This document shows positions 26,611-37,512 of a stretch of 64,000 bases of DNA, piece after piece; within the stretch, counting starts at the first letter, position 1; the number at the start of each line of letters is the position of its first letter. Position numbers and translations under genes: made by a program. This DNA comes from Streptomyces sp. R21. GTDB lineage: Bacteria; Actinomycetota; Actinomycetes; Streptomycetales; Streptomycetaceae. The stretch spans positions 2,666,001-2,730,000 of the forward strand of contig NZ_CP163435.1 in assembly GCF_041051975.1 (NCBI RefSeq), written 5' to 3'. The notes beneath the pieces were generated by a model, which had not been told where the DNA came from, did no database searches, and worked only from the letters and a program-made list of their open reading frames with translations.

Positions 26611-29600
26611 TCAGTTCACGGCGAGAGTGAAGACGTGCAGGTCCGCGTTGTCCGGCAGTTTCACGCTGCTGATGATCCTGCCCGCCGGAGCCGTGAACGG
26701 CCTGGTCGCGAAGACGTACGTGGCGACCGGGTCCTTGTCGGCGCCCGCGACATTGCGGTACGCGGCCTTGGCGACAACCTCGTTGCCGTACTGGACGGTG
26801 CCGCCTCCGCCGCCGACGGTCCAGTCGGTGAAGGAGAGGTCGACGGCGTCCGTACTGCCGTCGGTGTAGGTGACCATCGCCTTGGTCGCCTGGTTGCCGT
26901 TGACCGCACTGCCGACGAAGCTCAACTGCGTGGCGGGCGTGGGCAGTTCGATGAGCTGAGAGGTCGCCGAGGCATTGTCGGGGCGGCCCGACGGCGAGTC
27001 GGGCCAGACGAAGGCGAGGCCGCCGGACACCGTGCCGTGCTTGCCGGAGGTCAGGCCCGCGGCGGCGAGGGCCTGACGGGAGTAGCTCCAGCCGCCGCCG
27101 TCGAAGTCGGCCTCGTCGTGCTCACCGTCGTCGTCCGAGATCCCCGTGTTGTCGTACGCGGCGAGCAGCGAGCCGGGGGCCGCGACGGTGAGGGCGACCG
27201 GCTGCTCGTACGACGTGCCGTCGGACGTGACGGTGACCTTGACGTCGTGGAAGCCCTGTTCGGCGCTGTCCGCGGCGGTCAGGGTGATCTCCTGGGAGCC
27301 GTCGGTCACCGTGCCCTCGGCGGGGGTCGCGGTCACGCCGTCCGGGGTCTGCACCCGGAAGCGGACCTCGGGCCCGGTGCCGCCGCTCAGCGCGAGCGCA
27401 CGGATGCGGATCTTCGTGCTGCCGCCGGGCGCGAGCGTCGCCGCCGTCGGCCCCACACCGATCTGGTACGGCTGCTCGCCCGCACGGAAGGACGGCGGGG
27501 CGTCGGCCGCGTCGGTGCCCCAGGTGCGGTTCGGGGTGCCGGAGAGCGTGTAGTCGAGGGTGCCGCCGTCGCGGACGAAGGAGGCGGGGAGCCAAGGGCG
27601 GTCACTGGTACGGCCGTTGAGCTTGAGCGCCTGGATGTACGGGGAGCCCGCGGCGGCTCCCGTCGCGCGGATGTGGATGCCCTTGCCGCCGGGGCGGTTG
27701 ATCTCGACTCGGGGGAACAGCGGTGAGGCCAGGGTGAGTTCGGGTCGGGACGGCACCTGGGGGTACATGCCGAGCGCGGAGAAGACGTACCAGGACGACA
27801 TCTCACCGAGGTCGTCGTTGCCGGGGATGCCGCCTGCTTGCGTCGACCAGAGCTTGCCCATCGCCGCGCGGACCGTCTCCTGCGTCTTGAAGGGGGCACC
27901 CGCGTAGGCGTACAGGTAGGGCACGTTCACCGAGGGCTCGTTGTCCAGCTCGGACTTGTCGCCGCCGCTGCCCGAGAAGGCCCAGCTGCCGTCGGCGTTG
28001 TGGAAGAAGGCGTCCAGGCGGGCCGTCGCCTTGTCGCGGCCACCCATCGCCGCGAAGAGTCCGGCCGGGTTGTGCTGCACCATCCAGGTGTACTGGGCGG
28101 CCGTGCCCTCGACGAACCCGTTGCCGGTGGCCGGGGTGAAGCCGGTGACCCAGCTGCCGTCGGCCTTGCGGCCCGCGATGTAGCCGCCGGTCGGGTCGGC
28201 GGCGATGTTGAAGTTGTTCTGCCACCACTGGGACCGCTTGGCGAAGATCGCCGCCGTGCTCTTCTCCCCTGCCGCGCGGGCGAGTTGGGAGATCGCGAAA
28301 TCGGCGCCCGACATTTCGAGGGTCTCCGCCGCGCCGCCCCAGGCGTTGGAGACGGACGGCATGTAGTGGTGCTCCATGTACTTGTCCAGGGACGGGCGTT
28401 GGCCCACGGACAGCACCGGCTTGCCCGCCGACGACAGATCCTGGGCTGTCGGTACCGTCGCCGCCTTCACCAGCGAATCCAGCGCGCCGCGCAGGTCGAA
28501 GCCGGTGCCGCCGAAGGCCCTGATGCCGGCGAGGGCGGGCGCCGAGGGATCGCCGTTCATCACATGCGTGCCGCTCGCACCGTGCAGCCAGCGGTCCCAG
28601 ACTCCCCCGTTCTGCCGGGCGAGTTCGAGGAGCGACTGCGCGATGTCCGAGCCGGTGCGCGGATCGAGCAGGGTCAGCAGCTGGACCTGGGAGCGGTAGA
28701 CGTCCCAGCCGGAGAAGGTGCCGTACTGCGCCCGGTGACCGCGGCTCACGACGTGCACCCTGTCGTCGCTTCCCCGGTATCTGCGGTCGGCGTCGCTGAT
28801 GACGTTCGGGTGCAGGAGGGAGTGGTAGAGCGCCGTGTAGAAGGTGGTGCGCTCGGCCTCCGTGCCGCCGCCGACCCCGATGGCGCCCAGCCGGTCGCGC
28901 CAGGCCCTGCGGGCGGCCTCGCGGACGGCGTCGAAGGATCTGTTCGGCGGGTTCTCTGCCGCGAGGTTCGCCTCCGCGCCCGCCCGACTGACGTACGAGA
29001 TCCCGACCTTGACGTTCACGGGATCCGCGCCGGGCGCGAACTCCACGTAGCCGCCGGCGCCCTTGCCCGCGACGGGACGGCCGCCCTGCGCGAACCCGCC
29101 GGTGCCGCCGCTCGCCTCGGTGGAGCCCGGGCTCAGCCTGTCGTCCTGCCAGGTGCCGGTCGCCTTGAAGTCACGGTCGAAGCGGGCGGTGAAGTGGAGG
29201 GTGTAGTAGGCGCGTCGGCCTTCGGGGTCGAGGTGGCCGCAGAAGTTCCCCGAGGTGACGGAGCCGGAGACCGTGCGGGTCGCCGGGTCGATGCGGAGGT
29301 CCGAAGTCGTGGAGCCCACCTCGGAGTTGGCTGCGCGGATCAGCAGCGAGGCAGGCTTGTCGGCGGGGAAGGTGAAGCGGCCCGAACCGGTGCGTGCGGT
29401 CGCCGTGAGGTCGGCGGTGACCCCCGAGGAGAGCCCCACCTTGTAGTGGCCGGGCTCCGCGGTCTCGTCGGTGTGCTTGAAGTCCGCGGCGTACACGGCG
29501 TCCTTCGTGTCGCTCGCCGGGGAGGAGGTGACGTCACCGGCGTACGGGAAGAACGGGATGTCGCCGCTGCCGCCCGCGCAGTCCGTGCCGGACATGTGGG

Positions 29601-29889
29601 TCAGGCTGAAGCCCCGGATGCGGGTGGCGTCGTACTGGTAGCCACCCGGGGCCGCCGTACGCGTCGCGTCGCCGCGGGTGTTCTCGGGGCTCCAGGAGAG
29701 CATGCCGAACGGCACGACGGCGCCGGGGAAGACATTGCCGCCGTTCCTGGTGCCGATGAGCGGGTCGACGTACGGAGTGGGGTCCCGGACCGGGTCCGGT
29801 GGGGCGGCCGCGGGTGCGGCCAGAGCCGGGAGGGCGCTGCCGGCTGTCAGAACGACGGCGAGCAGCACGGATGACGGACGGAAACGCAT
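26611..29889 (-). CDS. Secreted GH92 alpha-mannosidase with NEW3-like and C-terminal binding domains
   Basis: A 1092-residue exported enzyme. The signal peptide ends near ALAAPA (residues 20-28). The GH92 catalytic part (about 35-780) opens with DPLIGTRNGGNVFPGAVVPF and includes SLTHMSGTDC, TFSGWDVYRSQ and GNDDLGEMSSWYVFSALGMY. An NPCBM-associated NEW3-like beta domain (about 795-900) and a C-terminal domain to 1092 follow. Unlike the other GH92, it starts directly with the catalytic domain and has no N-terminal F5/8 module. The ATG has GGAGGAGG upstream. Two LacI-type operator sites lie 190-250 bp upstream. Confidence 0.9.
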   Translation of the reverse strand: MRFRPSSVLLAVVLTAGSALPALAAPAAAPPDPVRDPTPYVDPLIGTRNGGNVFPGAVVPFGMLSWSPENTRGDATRTAAPGGYQYDATRIRGFSLTHMSGTDCAGGSGDIPFFPYAGDVTSSPASDTKDAVYAADFKHTDETAEPGHYKVGLSSGVTADLTATARTGSGRFTFPADKPASLLIRAANSEVGSTTSDLRIDPATRTVSGSVTSGNFCGHLDPEGRRAYYTLHFTARFDRDFKATGTWQDDRLSPGSTEASGGTGGFAQGGRPVAGKGAGGYVEFAPGADPVNVKVGISYVSRAGAEANLAAENPPNRSFDAVREAARRAWRDRLGAIGVGGGTEAERTTFYTALYHSLLHPNVISDADRRYRGSDDRVHVVSRGHRAQYGTFSGWDVYRSQVQLLTLLDPRTGSDIAQSLLELARQNGGVWDRWLHGASGTHVMNGDPSAPALAGIRAFGGTGFDLRGALDSLVKAATVPTAQDLSSAGKPVLSVGQRPSLDKYMEHHYMPSVSNAWGGAAETLEMSGADFAISQLARAAGEKSTAAIFAKRSQWWQNNFNIAADPTGGYIAGRKADGSWVTGFTPATGNGFVEGTAAQYTWMVQHNPAGLFAAMGGRDKATARLDAFFHNADGSWAFSGSGGDKSELDNEPSVNVPYLYAYAGAPFKTQETVRAAMGKLWSTQAGGIPGNDDLGEMSSWYVFSALGMYPQVPSRPELTLASPLFPRVEINRPGGKGIHIRATGAAAGSPYIQALKLNGRTSDRPWLPASFVRDGGTLDYTLSGTPNRTWGTDAADAPPSFRAGEQPYQIGVGPTAATLAPGGSTKIRIRALALSGGTGPEVRFRVQTPDGVTATPAEGTVTDGSQEITLTAADSAEQGFHDVKVTVTSDGTSYEQPVALTVAAPGSLLAAYDNTGISDDDGEHDEADFDGGGWSYSRQALAAAGLTSGKHGTVSGGLAFVWPDSPSGRPDNASATSQLIELPTPATQLSFVGSAVNGNQATKAMVTYTDGSTDAVDLSFTDWTVGGGGGTVQYGNEVVAKAAYRNVAGADKDPVATYVFATRPFTAPAGRIISSVKLPDNADLHVFTLAVN

Positions 29890-30081
29890 GACGCGGCCCC
29901 TCCTCCTTCGGACGGGTCGCGCACCACGGGTCGCACAAGCCGCAGGGACAGTAACGTGCGCCACCGGTACCACGGAAGACCGCGTACGGCACCGGAGGCA
30001 CGCCCTGGGTGTCACCCGTCGGGAGCAGCGGCGCGGCACACCTCGGTGGGGCAACGGTTTGCCGTCGAGGTCAACTGACTT

Positions 30082-30093
30082 GACATCGTTGTC
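30082..30093. promoter_or_regulatory. Imperfect LacI-type operator upstream of the second GH92 gene
   Basis: GACATCGTTGTC differs at one base from the perfect palindrome 42 bp away. The spacing of about four helical turns suits cooperative or looped binding. Confidence 0.5.
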
Positions 30094-30123
30094 CGTTGAG
30101 ACGGTAGTCTTGTATAGACCACT

Positions 30124-30137
30124 CGACAACGTTGTCG
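30124..30137. promoter_or_regulatory. LacI-type operator upstream of the second GH92 gene
   Basis: CGACAACGTTGTCG is a perfect 14-bp palindrome containing the same 12-bp core found before the first GH92 gene. It lies in the 368-bp gap between this GH92 gene and the LPMO gene, which otherwise holds the LPMO terminator. Confidence 0.7.
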
Positions 30138-30209
30138 CACGCCACGGCCGTCGATGTCACAAGCCACGCTCCATCCCGGGCCGGGACTCCCCCGACCGCG
30201 CTCGGGCTC

Positions 30210-30246
30210 GCGGACCGGGTGAGTCCCGAACACCCACCCGGTCCGC
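30210..30246 (-). terminator. Terminator of the LPMO gene
   Basis: A 12-bp perfect inverted repeat (30210-30221 with 30235-30246), 11 bp after the stop of the leftward LPMO gene. Confidence 0.75.
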
Positions 30247-30257
30247 CCTGAGCGAGC

Positions 30258-31334
30258 TCAACCGACCCGACAGGGAAGCGTCGTTGACGGATCGTCACCC
30301 GAGCCCTGGACGACGTAGCCGAACGTCGAGGTGCCGCCGGGACTCAGCGACCCGTTCCAGTCGGCGTTGTGCACCATCACCTCCTGACCGTTGTAGGTCG
30401 CGTTCCCGTTCCACAGGCTGGCCACCGACTGCCCGCTCGGCAGCGTCCAGTCGACCATCCAGCCGAGCATGGGCACGTCGCCGGTGTTCTTGACGGTCAC
30501 CTCGGCCTGATAGCCGCCGTTCCAGCTGTTGGTCGTACGACGGGTGGCGGAGCACTCGCCGGGCACGGGATCGGTCGGGTTGCCCGGGTCGTGAATGCCC
30601 GTCACCTCACCGTTGCCGCCGTCGAAGACGACGTCGGAGCAGGAGTAGAAGGTCTCCGCGCTGTCGGAGCGCTGCCAGACCATGTAGATGATGTGGCGGC
30701 CCGACTTGCCGGCCGGGAGCTTGCCGCTCCAGGAGTAGTTGGCCTCGACCGTGCCCGGTGTGCCGTTGAGCGGCGGGTGGTCGACGCTCAGGAACGGCTG
30801 GTCCTCCATGTCGTTCCAGGTGAGCGCCTTCGTCGGGTCATAGCCGTCCTTGGTGACGTAGACGTAGAACCAACCCGGGTGCGCGGCCCAGGCGTTGTAG
30901 GAGAAGTCGACGGTCGCGCCCGAGGTCAGGTGGGTGAGCGGCCAGTCGTTGCGCGGGAGGTTGAAGCCCGTGAAGTTGGGGTTGCCGCCGCTGCACAGCT
31001 CCCCGTCGGGCACGAAGCCGCGGGTGCGGCCGGCGCCGTCGGAGCGAAGCACCGAGAACCAGTTGTAGAACGGCGTGGTGCCGCTGACCTGCTGCGCCGC
31101 TTTGCAGGCCGGGTTGACGGGCTTGATCTCACCGGTGTCGGTGAGTCCGTCGCGCCAGCACAGGAATGTACGGCTGCCGGGCTTCATGGGGGTGCCGTGG
31201 GCTGCCGCGCGGCCGCCGGCGGTGACCACCAGACCGAGGGCCGGGACGGTGGTGAGCAGGGCCAGCAGGACGAGCAGAAGGGCCCTGCGGCGGGTGCGGG
31301 AAGGTGACGGTAATCGCGGAATTGTTAAGTGCAT
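30258..31334 (-). CDS. Secreted AA10 lytic polysaccharide monooxygenase with CBM2
   Basis: A 358-residue copper enzyme that oxidatively cuts crystalline polysaccharide. The signal peptide ends in GRAAA and cleavage leaves His46 as the new N-terminus; with His152 (NAWAAHPGW) it forms the copper-binding histidine brace. The AA10 domain runs to about residue 250. A short Pro-rich linker and a family 2 carbohydrate-binding module (about 258-357, with conserved Trp in SWNGGYQAEV and NADWNGSLSPGG) follow. CBM2 and the CebR box upstream point to cellulose rather than chitin. The ATG has AAGGAG eight bases upstream. Confidence 0.92.
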   Translation of the reverse strand: MHLTIPRLPSPSRTRRRALLLVLLALLTTVPALGLVVTAGGRAAAHGTPMKPGSRTFLCWRDGLTDTGEIKPVNPACKAAQQVSGTTPFYNWFSVLRSDGAGRTRGFVPDGELCSGGNPNFTGFNLPRNDWPLTHLTSGATVDFSYNAWAAHPGWFYVYVTKDGYDPTKALTWNDMEDQPFLSVDHPPLNGTPGTVEANYSWSGKLPAGKSGRHIIYMVWQRSDSAETFYSCSDVVFDGGNGEVTGIHDPGNPTDPVPGECSATRRTTNSWNGGYQAEVTVKNTGDVPMLGWMVDWTLPSGQSVASLWNGNATYNGQEVMVHNADWNGSLSPGGTSTFGYVVQGSGDDPSTTLPCRVG

Positions 31335-31420
31335 GACAAGAGCTCCTTCGCTCGATGCCGTGGGGGTTCCGCGCGAGGTGGAAGCGGTCCCGGCACGGCG
31401 GGTTCCGGTCCGCCGGCTGA

Positions 31421-31434
31421 TGGGAGCGCTCCCA
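31421..31434. promoter_or_regulatory. CebR box upstream of the LPMO gene
   Basis: TGGGAGCGCTCCCA is identical to the consensus operator of CebR, the LacI-family repressor of cellulose and cello-oligosaccharide genes in Streptomyces, which releases DNA in the presence of cellobiose. It lies 87 bp upstream of the start codon. Confidence 0.88.
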
Positions 31435-31490
31435 CCTCACTCACCGGTGAAGCTAGCGCGCGGCGGGACCTCTGTAAACGTCCAGCGCAA

Positions 31491-31522
31491 CGAGGGCCGC
31501 ACCCGGATGGGTGCGGCCCTCG
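31491..31522 (-). terminator. Strong hairpin upstream of the LPMO gene
   Basis: A 14-bp perfect inverted repeat (31491-31504 with 31509-31522, GGAT loop). It would end leftward transcripts arriving from the two-component genes or the remnant gene beside it, before they reach the LPMO gene. Confidence 0.8.
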
Positions 31523-31588
31523 CCATGACTGAGAACTCACGTGTGTACGCGGGACGTTGAGACCCTCAGGCCTCAAGCGCCCGTCTGC

Positions 31589-31765
31589 TCACCGGTGGTG
31601 AGGCGACGTCAGATAGTGCTGGCGCAGCAGCTTCCTCCCGTAGTCGTTGCCGTTCGGCGTGCGGGTGACGGAGTGCACGTGCTTCTGGGGGGCGCCACTG
31701 CCCTGCGTGGCGCCGTACGCGCCCGCGAGCGGGGCCGGTGCCTGGTTTCCTCGGGTGCCACGAGA
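31589..31765 (-). pseudogene. Remnant of a protein ending like DUF3500 proteins
   Basis: Between the kinase gene and the hairpin, one leftward frame reads about 58 residues ending in HVHSVTRTPNGNDYG and a short tail before a stop. That HxH...NDYG ending resembles the C-terminus of DUF3500 proteins as I remember them. No start codon with a ribosome site and no further family sequence is present upstream, where the frame enters the kinase gene. It is best read as the tail of a deleted gene; the family name is tentative. Confidence 0.35.
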
Positions 31766-31896
31766 CGTCACCCGCCGAGGAGAACTCGGCTGCCTCAGTT
31801 GTGCCTGCACGAGTCGAGGCGCACTCACCGAACTGAAGCGGGAACAGGCCCGTCTGCCAGGGCAGCGGCACAGCGGCTGACCGCCGACCCGTGCGG

Positions 31897-33438
31897 TCAG
31901 ACGGACGCCGTCGACGTACACGCGGGCGACGGCCGGCCGGAGTCGCCCGTCGCCGGCAGCGCGATCGTGAACTCCGTGCGGCCGGGGACGCTCTCCACGT
32001 GGATGCGGCCACCGTGCGCTGTCGTGATCGCCTCGGCGATGGCGAGGCCCAGGCCCGAGCCGCCCTCCCGGCCCGTGGTGCGGGAGCGCGACGCGTCGGC
32101 GCGGGTGAAGCGTTCGAAGACCGTGGGGAGGAGCGCGGGCGGGATGCCCGGGCCGTCGTCCCGTACGCGGATGACACAGTGCGTGTCCGTCGCCTCCACC
32201 GAGGCGATGACCGTCGTGCCAACAGGTGTGTGCATACGAGCGTTGGCCAACAGGTTGGCCACCACCTGGTGCAGCCGGGCCTCGTCGCCGACGACCAGCG
32301 CCGGGGTGTCGAGCAGCAGCGCCAGCTGCCAGTTGTACCCCTCCCCCGCGGCCCGCGCGTCCCACACCGCCTCCGCGACGAGCGAGGCGAGATCCACCTC
32401 GGCGGACCGCAGCGACCGCCCCTCGTCGAGCCGGGCAAGCAGCAGCAGATCCTCGACGAGCCCGGTCATCCGCGCCGACTCGGCCAGGACACGGCGCCAG
32501 GCCAGGTCCGGTTCGATCCGTTCGGTGCCCCGGTTCATGAGTTCCGCGTATCCGGCGATGGAGGCGAGCGGCGTACGGAGTTCGTGGCTGGCGTCGGCGA
32601 GGAAGCGCCGCATCCGTTCCTCGCTGCGGCGCATCTCCTCCTCGCCCCGCTGCCGCTCCGCGAGCGAGGACTCCACGTGGTCGATCATCCGGTTGAGCGC
32701 GGCACCGACCTGGCCCGCCTCGCTGCCCGGGTCGGTGTCGCGGTCGGGCACCCGGGTCAGCGCGGTGACCTCGCCGTGGCCGAGCGGGGAGCGGGACACC
32801 TCGACGGCGGTGGCGGCGACCCGGCCCAGCGGGCGCAGCTGGCGCCGGATGACGACGACGCAGACGAAGCCCGCGGCCGTCAGGCCCACGGCGGCCACCA
32901 CGGCCTCGACCACGACCAGGCCGCTGATCATGTCCTGTACGTCGTCCATCGGGAGCCCGGCGAGGACGGGTACGCCGTCGCCCGCCAGGGCGGTCACGCG
33001 GTAGGTGCCGAGGCCCGGGACGGTGAGCGTGTGCAGGGTGCCGTCGGTGGTGACGCCCGCGAGGGCCGCCCGCTGACGGCTGCTCAGCACCTGCTGGCCG
33101 CCGTCCCGGGTGACGACCTCGGCGGCGCTGATGTGCCCGTCGTCGAACCGGGCGGCCAGCGTGCCCACGGCCTGCCCCCGCTCGTTCAGGAACCCGAGGT
33201 CGGTGTCGGACTCCTGGCCCTCCCGGCGCTGCAGACCGCCCTGGCTGCGCTCGGCCGCGTCGGTGACGCGCTCGTCCAGGTTGCCCAGCAGATAGGCGCG
33301 TTGGGCGAAGATCGTGGTGAGCGCCAGGGCGGCGCAGACGGCGACCAGCGTGGCGCCGACGAAGACCAGCAACCGGGTGCGCAGGGACCGCCCGCCCAGC
33401 CGGGCCCGCAGCCGGCGGCCGGAGTGCCGGGCGCTCAT
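31897..33438 (-). CDS. Sensor histidine kinase
   Basis: A 513-residue membrane kinase of the OmpR-partner type. TM1 (about 22-47), an extracytoplasmic domain of about 115 residues, TM2 (about 168-193), HAMP (about 195-262) and a HisKA domain with the phosphorylated His in DASHELRTPL are followed by the ATPase domain with the N box (NLLANARMHT), G1 (DDGPGIP), F box (FERFTRAD) and G2 (GGSGLGLA). All catalytic boxes look intact. Its ATG overlaps the response-regulator stop (ATGA). The intact kinase contrasts with its partner, which lacks the residue it would phosphorylate. Confidence 0.9.
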   Translation of the reverse strand: MSARHSGRRLRARLGGRSLRTRLLVFVGATLVAVCAALALTTIFAQRAYLLGNLDERVTDAAERSQGGLQRREGQESDTDLGFLNERGQAVGTLAARFDDGHISAAEVVTRDGGQQVLSSRQRAALAGVTTDGTLHTLTVPGLGTYRVTALAGDGVPVLAGLPMDDVQDMISGLVVVEAVVAAVGLTAAGFVCVVVIRRQLRPLGRVAATAVEVSRSPLGHGEVTALTRVPDRDTDPGSEAGQVGAALNRMIDHVESSLAERQRGEEEMRRSEERMRRFLADASHELRTPLASIAGYAELMNRGTERIEPDLAWRRVLAESARMTGLVEDLLLLARLDEGRSLRSAEVDLASLVAEAVWDARAAGEGYNWQLALLLDTPALVVGDEARLHQVVANLLANARMHTPVGTTVIASVEATDTHCVIRVRDDGPGIPPALLPTVFERFTRADASRSRTTGREGGSGLGLAIAEAITTAHGGRIHVESVPGRTEFTIALPATGDSGRPSPACTSTASV

Positions 33439-33878
33439 CTCCCGTCCTCCGGCGGCCTGATGGCGTACCCGACCCCGCGCACGGTGTGGATCATCGGCGC
33501 GCGCCCCTTGTCGATCTTCCGGCGCAGGCTGGAGATGTACACCTCGACGAGGTTCCCGCCGGCGTCGAAGGAGCTGCTCCACACATGGGCCAGGATCCGG
33601 GCCTTGCTCAGCACCTGGCGGGGGTGGCTCAGCAGCAGGCCGAGCAGCTCGAACTCCTTGGCGGTGAGCTGGATCGCCGTACCGTCGCGGTGTACTTCGC
33701 GGGTCTCCTCGGCCAGTACGAGATCGCCGAGCACGGCCAAGTGCGGCGCGCTGTGTCCGTCCGCCGCCGGGTAGGGCCGCCAGCCCGCCTCGGTGACGGC
33801 CACGGACAGCAGCTCGGTGAGCGTGGGCTCGTCGTCGACGATCAGGACACGGACACGATCGCTTCGGGTGCCGGACAT
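33435..33878 (-). CDS. OmpR-type response regulator with most of the receiver domain deleted
   Basis: Only 147 residues, against about 230 for the family. Residues 1-44 are a normal receiver start (VLIVDDEPTLTELL, acidic pair Asp15-Asp16). At about residue 45 (near nucleotide 33746) the sequence jumps to the linker and a complete winged-helix DNA-binding domain (LTAKEFELLGLLLSHP through VRGVGYAIR). The middle of the receiver, with the phosphoacceptor Asp and the conserved Thr/Ser and Lys, is missing in frame. The frame is open and continues into the kinase, so this is a deletion rather than a frameshift. If expressed it would be a phosphorylation-independent DNA-binding protein. Confidence 0.85.
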   Translation of the reverse strand: MSGTRSDRVRVLIVDDEPTLTELLSVAVTEAGWRPYPAADGHSAPHLAVLGDLVLAEETREVHRDGTAIQLTAKEFELLGLLLSHPRQVLSKARILAHVWSSSFDAGGNLVEVYISSLRRKIDKGRAPMIHTVRGVGYAIRPPEDGR

Positions 33879-33956
33879 GTGCCGATCGTGTCCCGGTGGC
33901 CTGGGGGAATCCTGTGTTCCGGCTTTGGCCCAGCCGTGCGGACATCACGGTACGGC

Positions 33957-33994
33957 GAAGGGCCGCACCCCTGTCACCAGGAGTGCGGCCCTTC
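33957..33994 (-). terminator. Terminator of the aconitase gene
   Basis: A 12-bp perfect inverted repeat (33957-33968 with 33983-33994), 25 bp after the stop of the leftward aconitase gene. Confidence 0.85.
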
Positions 33995-34019
33995 AACTGC
34001 CGTACCGGACCGCGTACTT

Positions 34020-36812
<2,793 letters not shown>

Positions 36813-36863
36813 CTAAGTTAGGTAACCCTTACCAGGGTGGCGACTGCGGGGCGCCTCGGCAGA

Positions 36864-36881
36864 TATCTCGATGTCGAGATA
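36864..36881. promoter_or_regulatory. Inverted repeat in the acnA/SnoaL divergent promoter
   Basis: TATCTCGA-TG-TCGAGATA, 8-bp perfect arms, in the 299-bp gap between acnA and the rightward SnoaL-like gene. Its core ATCTC-N6-GAGAT recurs just before the HTH-MurA gene at 38672-38687. Likely operator; the regulator is unproven. Confidence 0.6.
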
Positions 36882-37033
36882 ACTCTAGTACATGGGGGCC
36901 GGATGGTCATGCCCGGGCTTAAGCGCGGCACCAGCGGGTCTTCCTAGCCTGCGGTCGTCCGCGGCACCCTCGCGTGCCGATGTGCGACCACAGGTGAGCC
37001 GCCCCACGGGCCACCGACAGGGAGGAAGGCCTG

Positions 37034-37501
37034 ATGAACGCGCCCGCACAGGAGCTGGAGTTCCCCGGAGCCGACCGGCCGCTGCCCGACGCCGCGCTGC
37101 GCGCGAAGCGTGAGGAGCTGATCGCGCGGCACGCGCTGGCCGAGTTCGCGCAGGATGTGGACGGTGTGCTGGCCACGTTCGCCCGCGGCGCCCGTTACAT
37201 CATGATGCCGTTCGACGAGGTGCTCCTCGACGGCGACGACGCGGTGCGCGGCTACTTCGACGAACTGCACCGGGCCTTCCCCGACATGGACCACGAGCTG
37301 ATCAAGTTCCACCACGCCCCCGACGCGGTGTTCCTGGAGGGCCGGATCGCCGGCACCCAGGCAGCCGACTGGCGCGGCATCCCCAACCGCGGCAAGCGGA
37401 TGTCCCTGGACGTGCTGACCATCTTCCACTTCGACGGCGAGGTCCTGGTCGACGAGACCACGTACTACGACGAGGCGACCCTCGCGAAGCAGCTGGCCTG
37501 A
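37034..37501 (+). CDS. SnoaL/NTF2-like protein
   Basis: A 155-residue protein of the NTF2-like fold (SnoaL/polyketide-cyclase-like). The pattern is helical N-terminus, DVDGVLATFARGARYIM, then beta strands ending in LTIFHFDGEVLVDETTYYD. Members include small-molecule isomerases, cyclases and proteins with no known activity. The ATG follows GGAGGAAGG. It is 11 bp upstream of an SDR-type gene and forms a two-gene operon with it. Its substrate cannot be told. Confidence 0.8.
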   Translation: MNAPAQELEFPGADRPLPDAALRAKREELIARHALAEFAQDVDGVLATFARGARYIMMPFDEVLLDGDDAVRGYFDELHRAFPDMDHELIKFHHAPDAVFLEGRIAGTQAADWRGIPNRGKRMSLDVLTIFHFDGEVLVDETTYYDEATLAKQLA

Positions 37502-37512
37502 GGAGGATCGAG

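Noticed and set aside
36813..36831. An IdeR/DmdR iron box upstream of acnA
   Set aside because: Only 13 of 19 bases fit the consensus and the arms are not symmetric; mentioned under acnA but not listed as a site.
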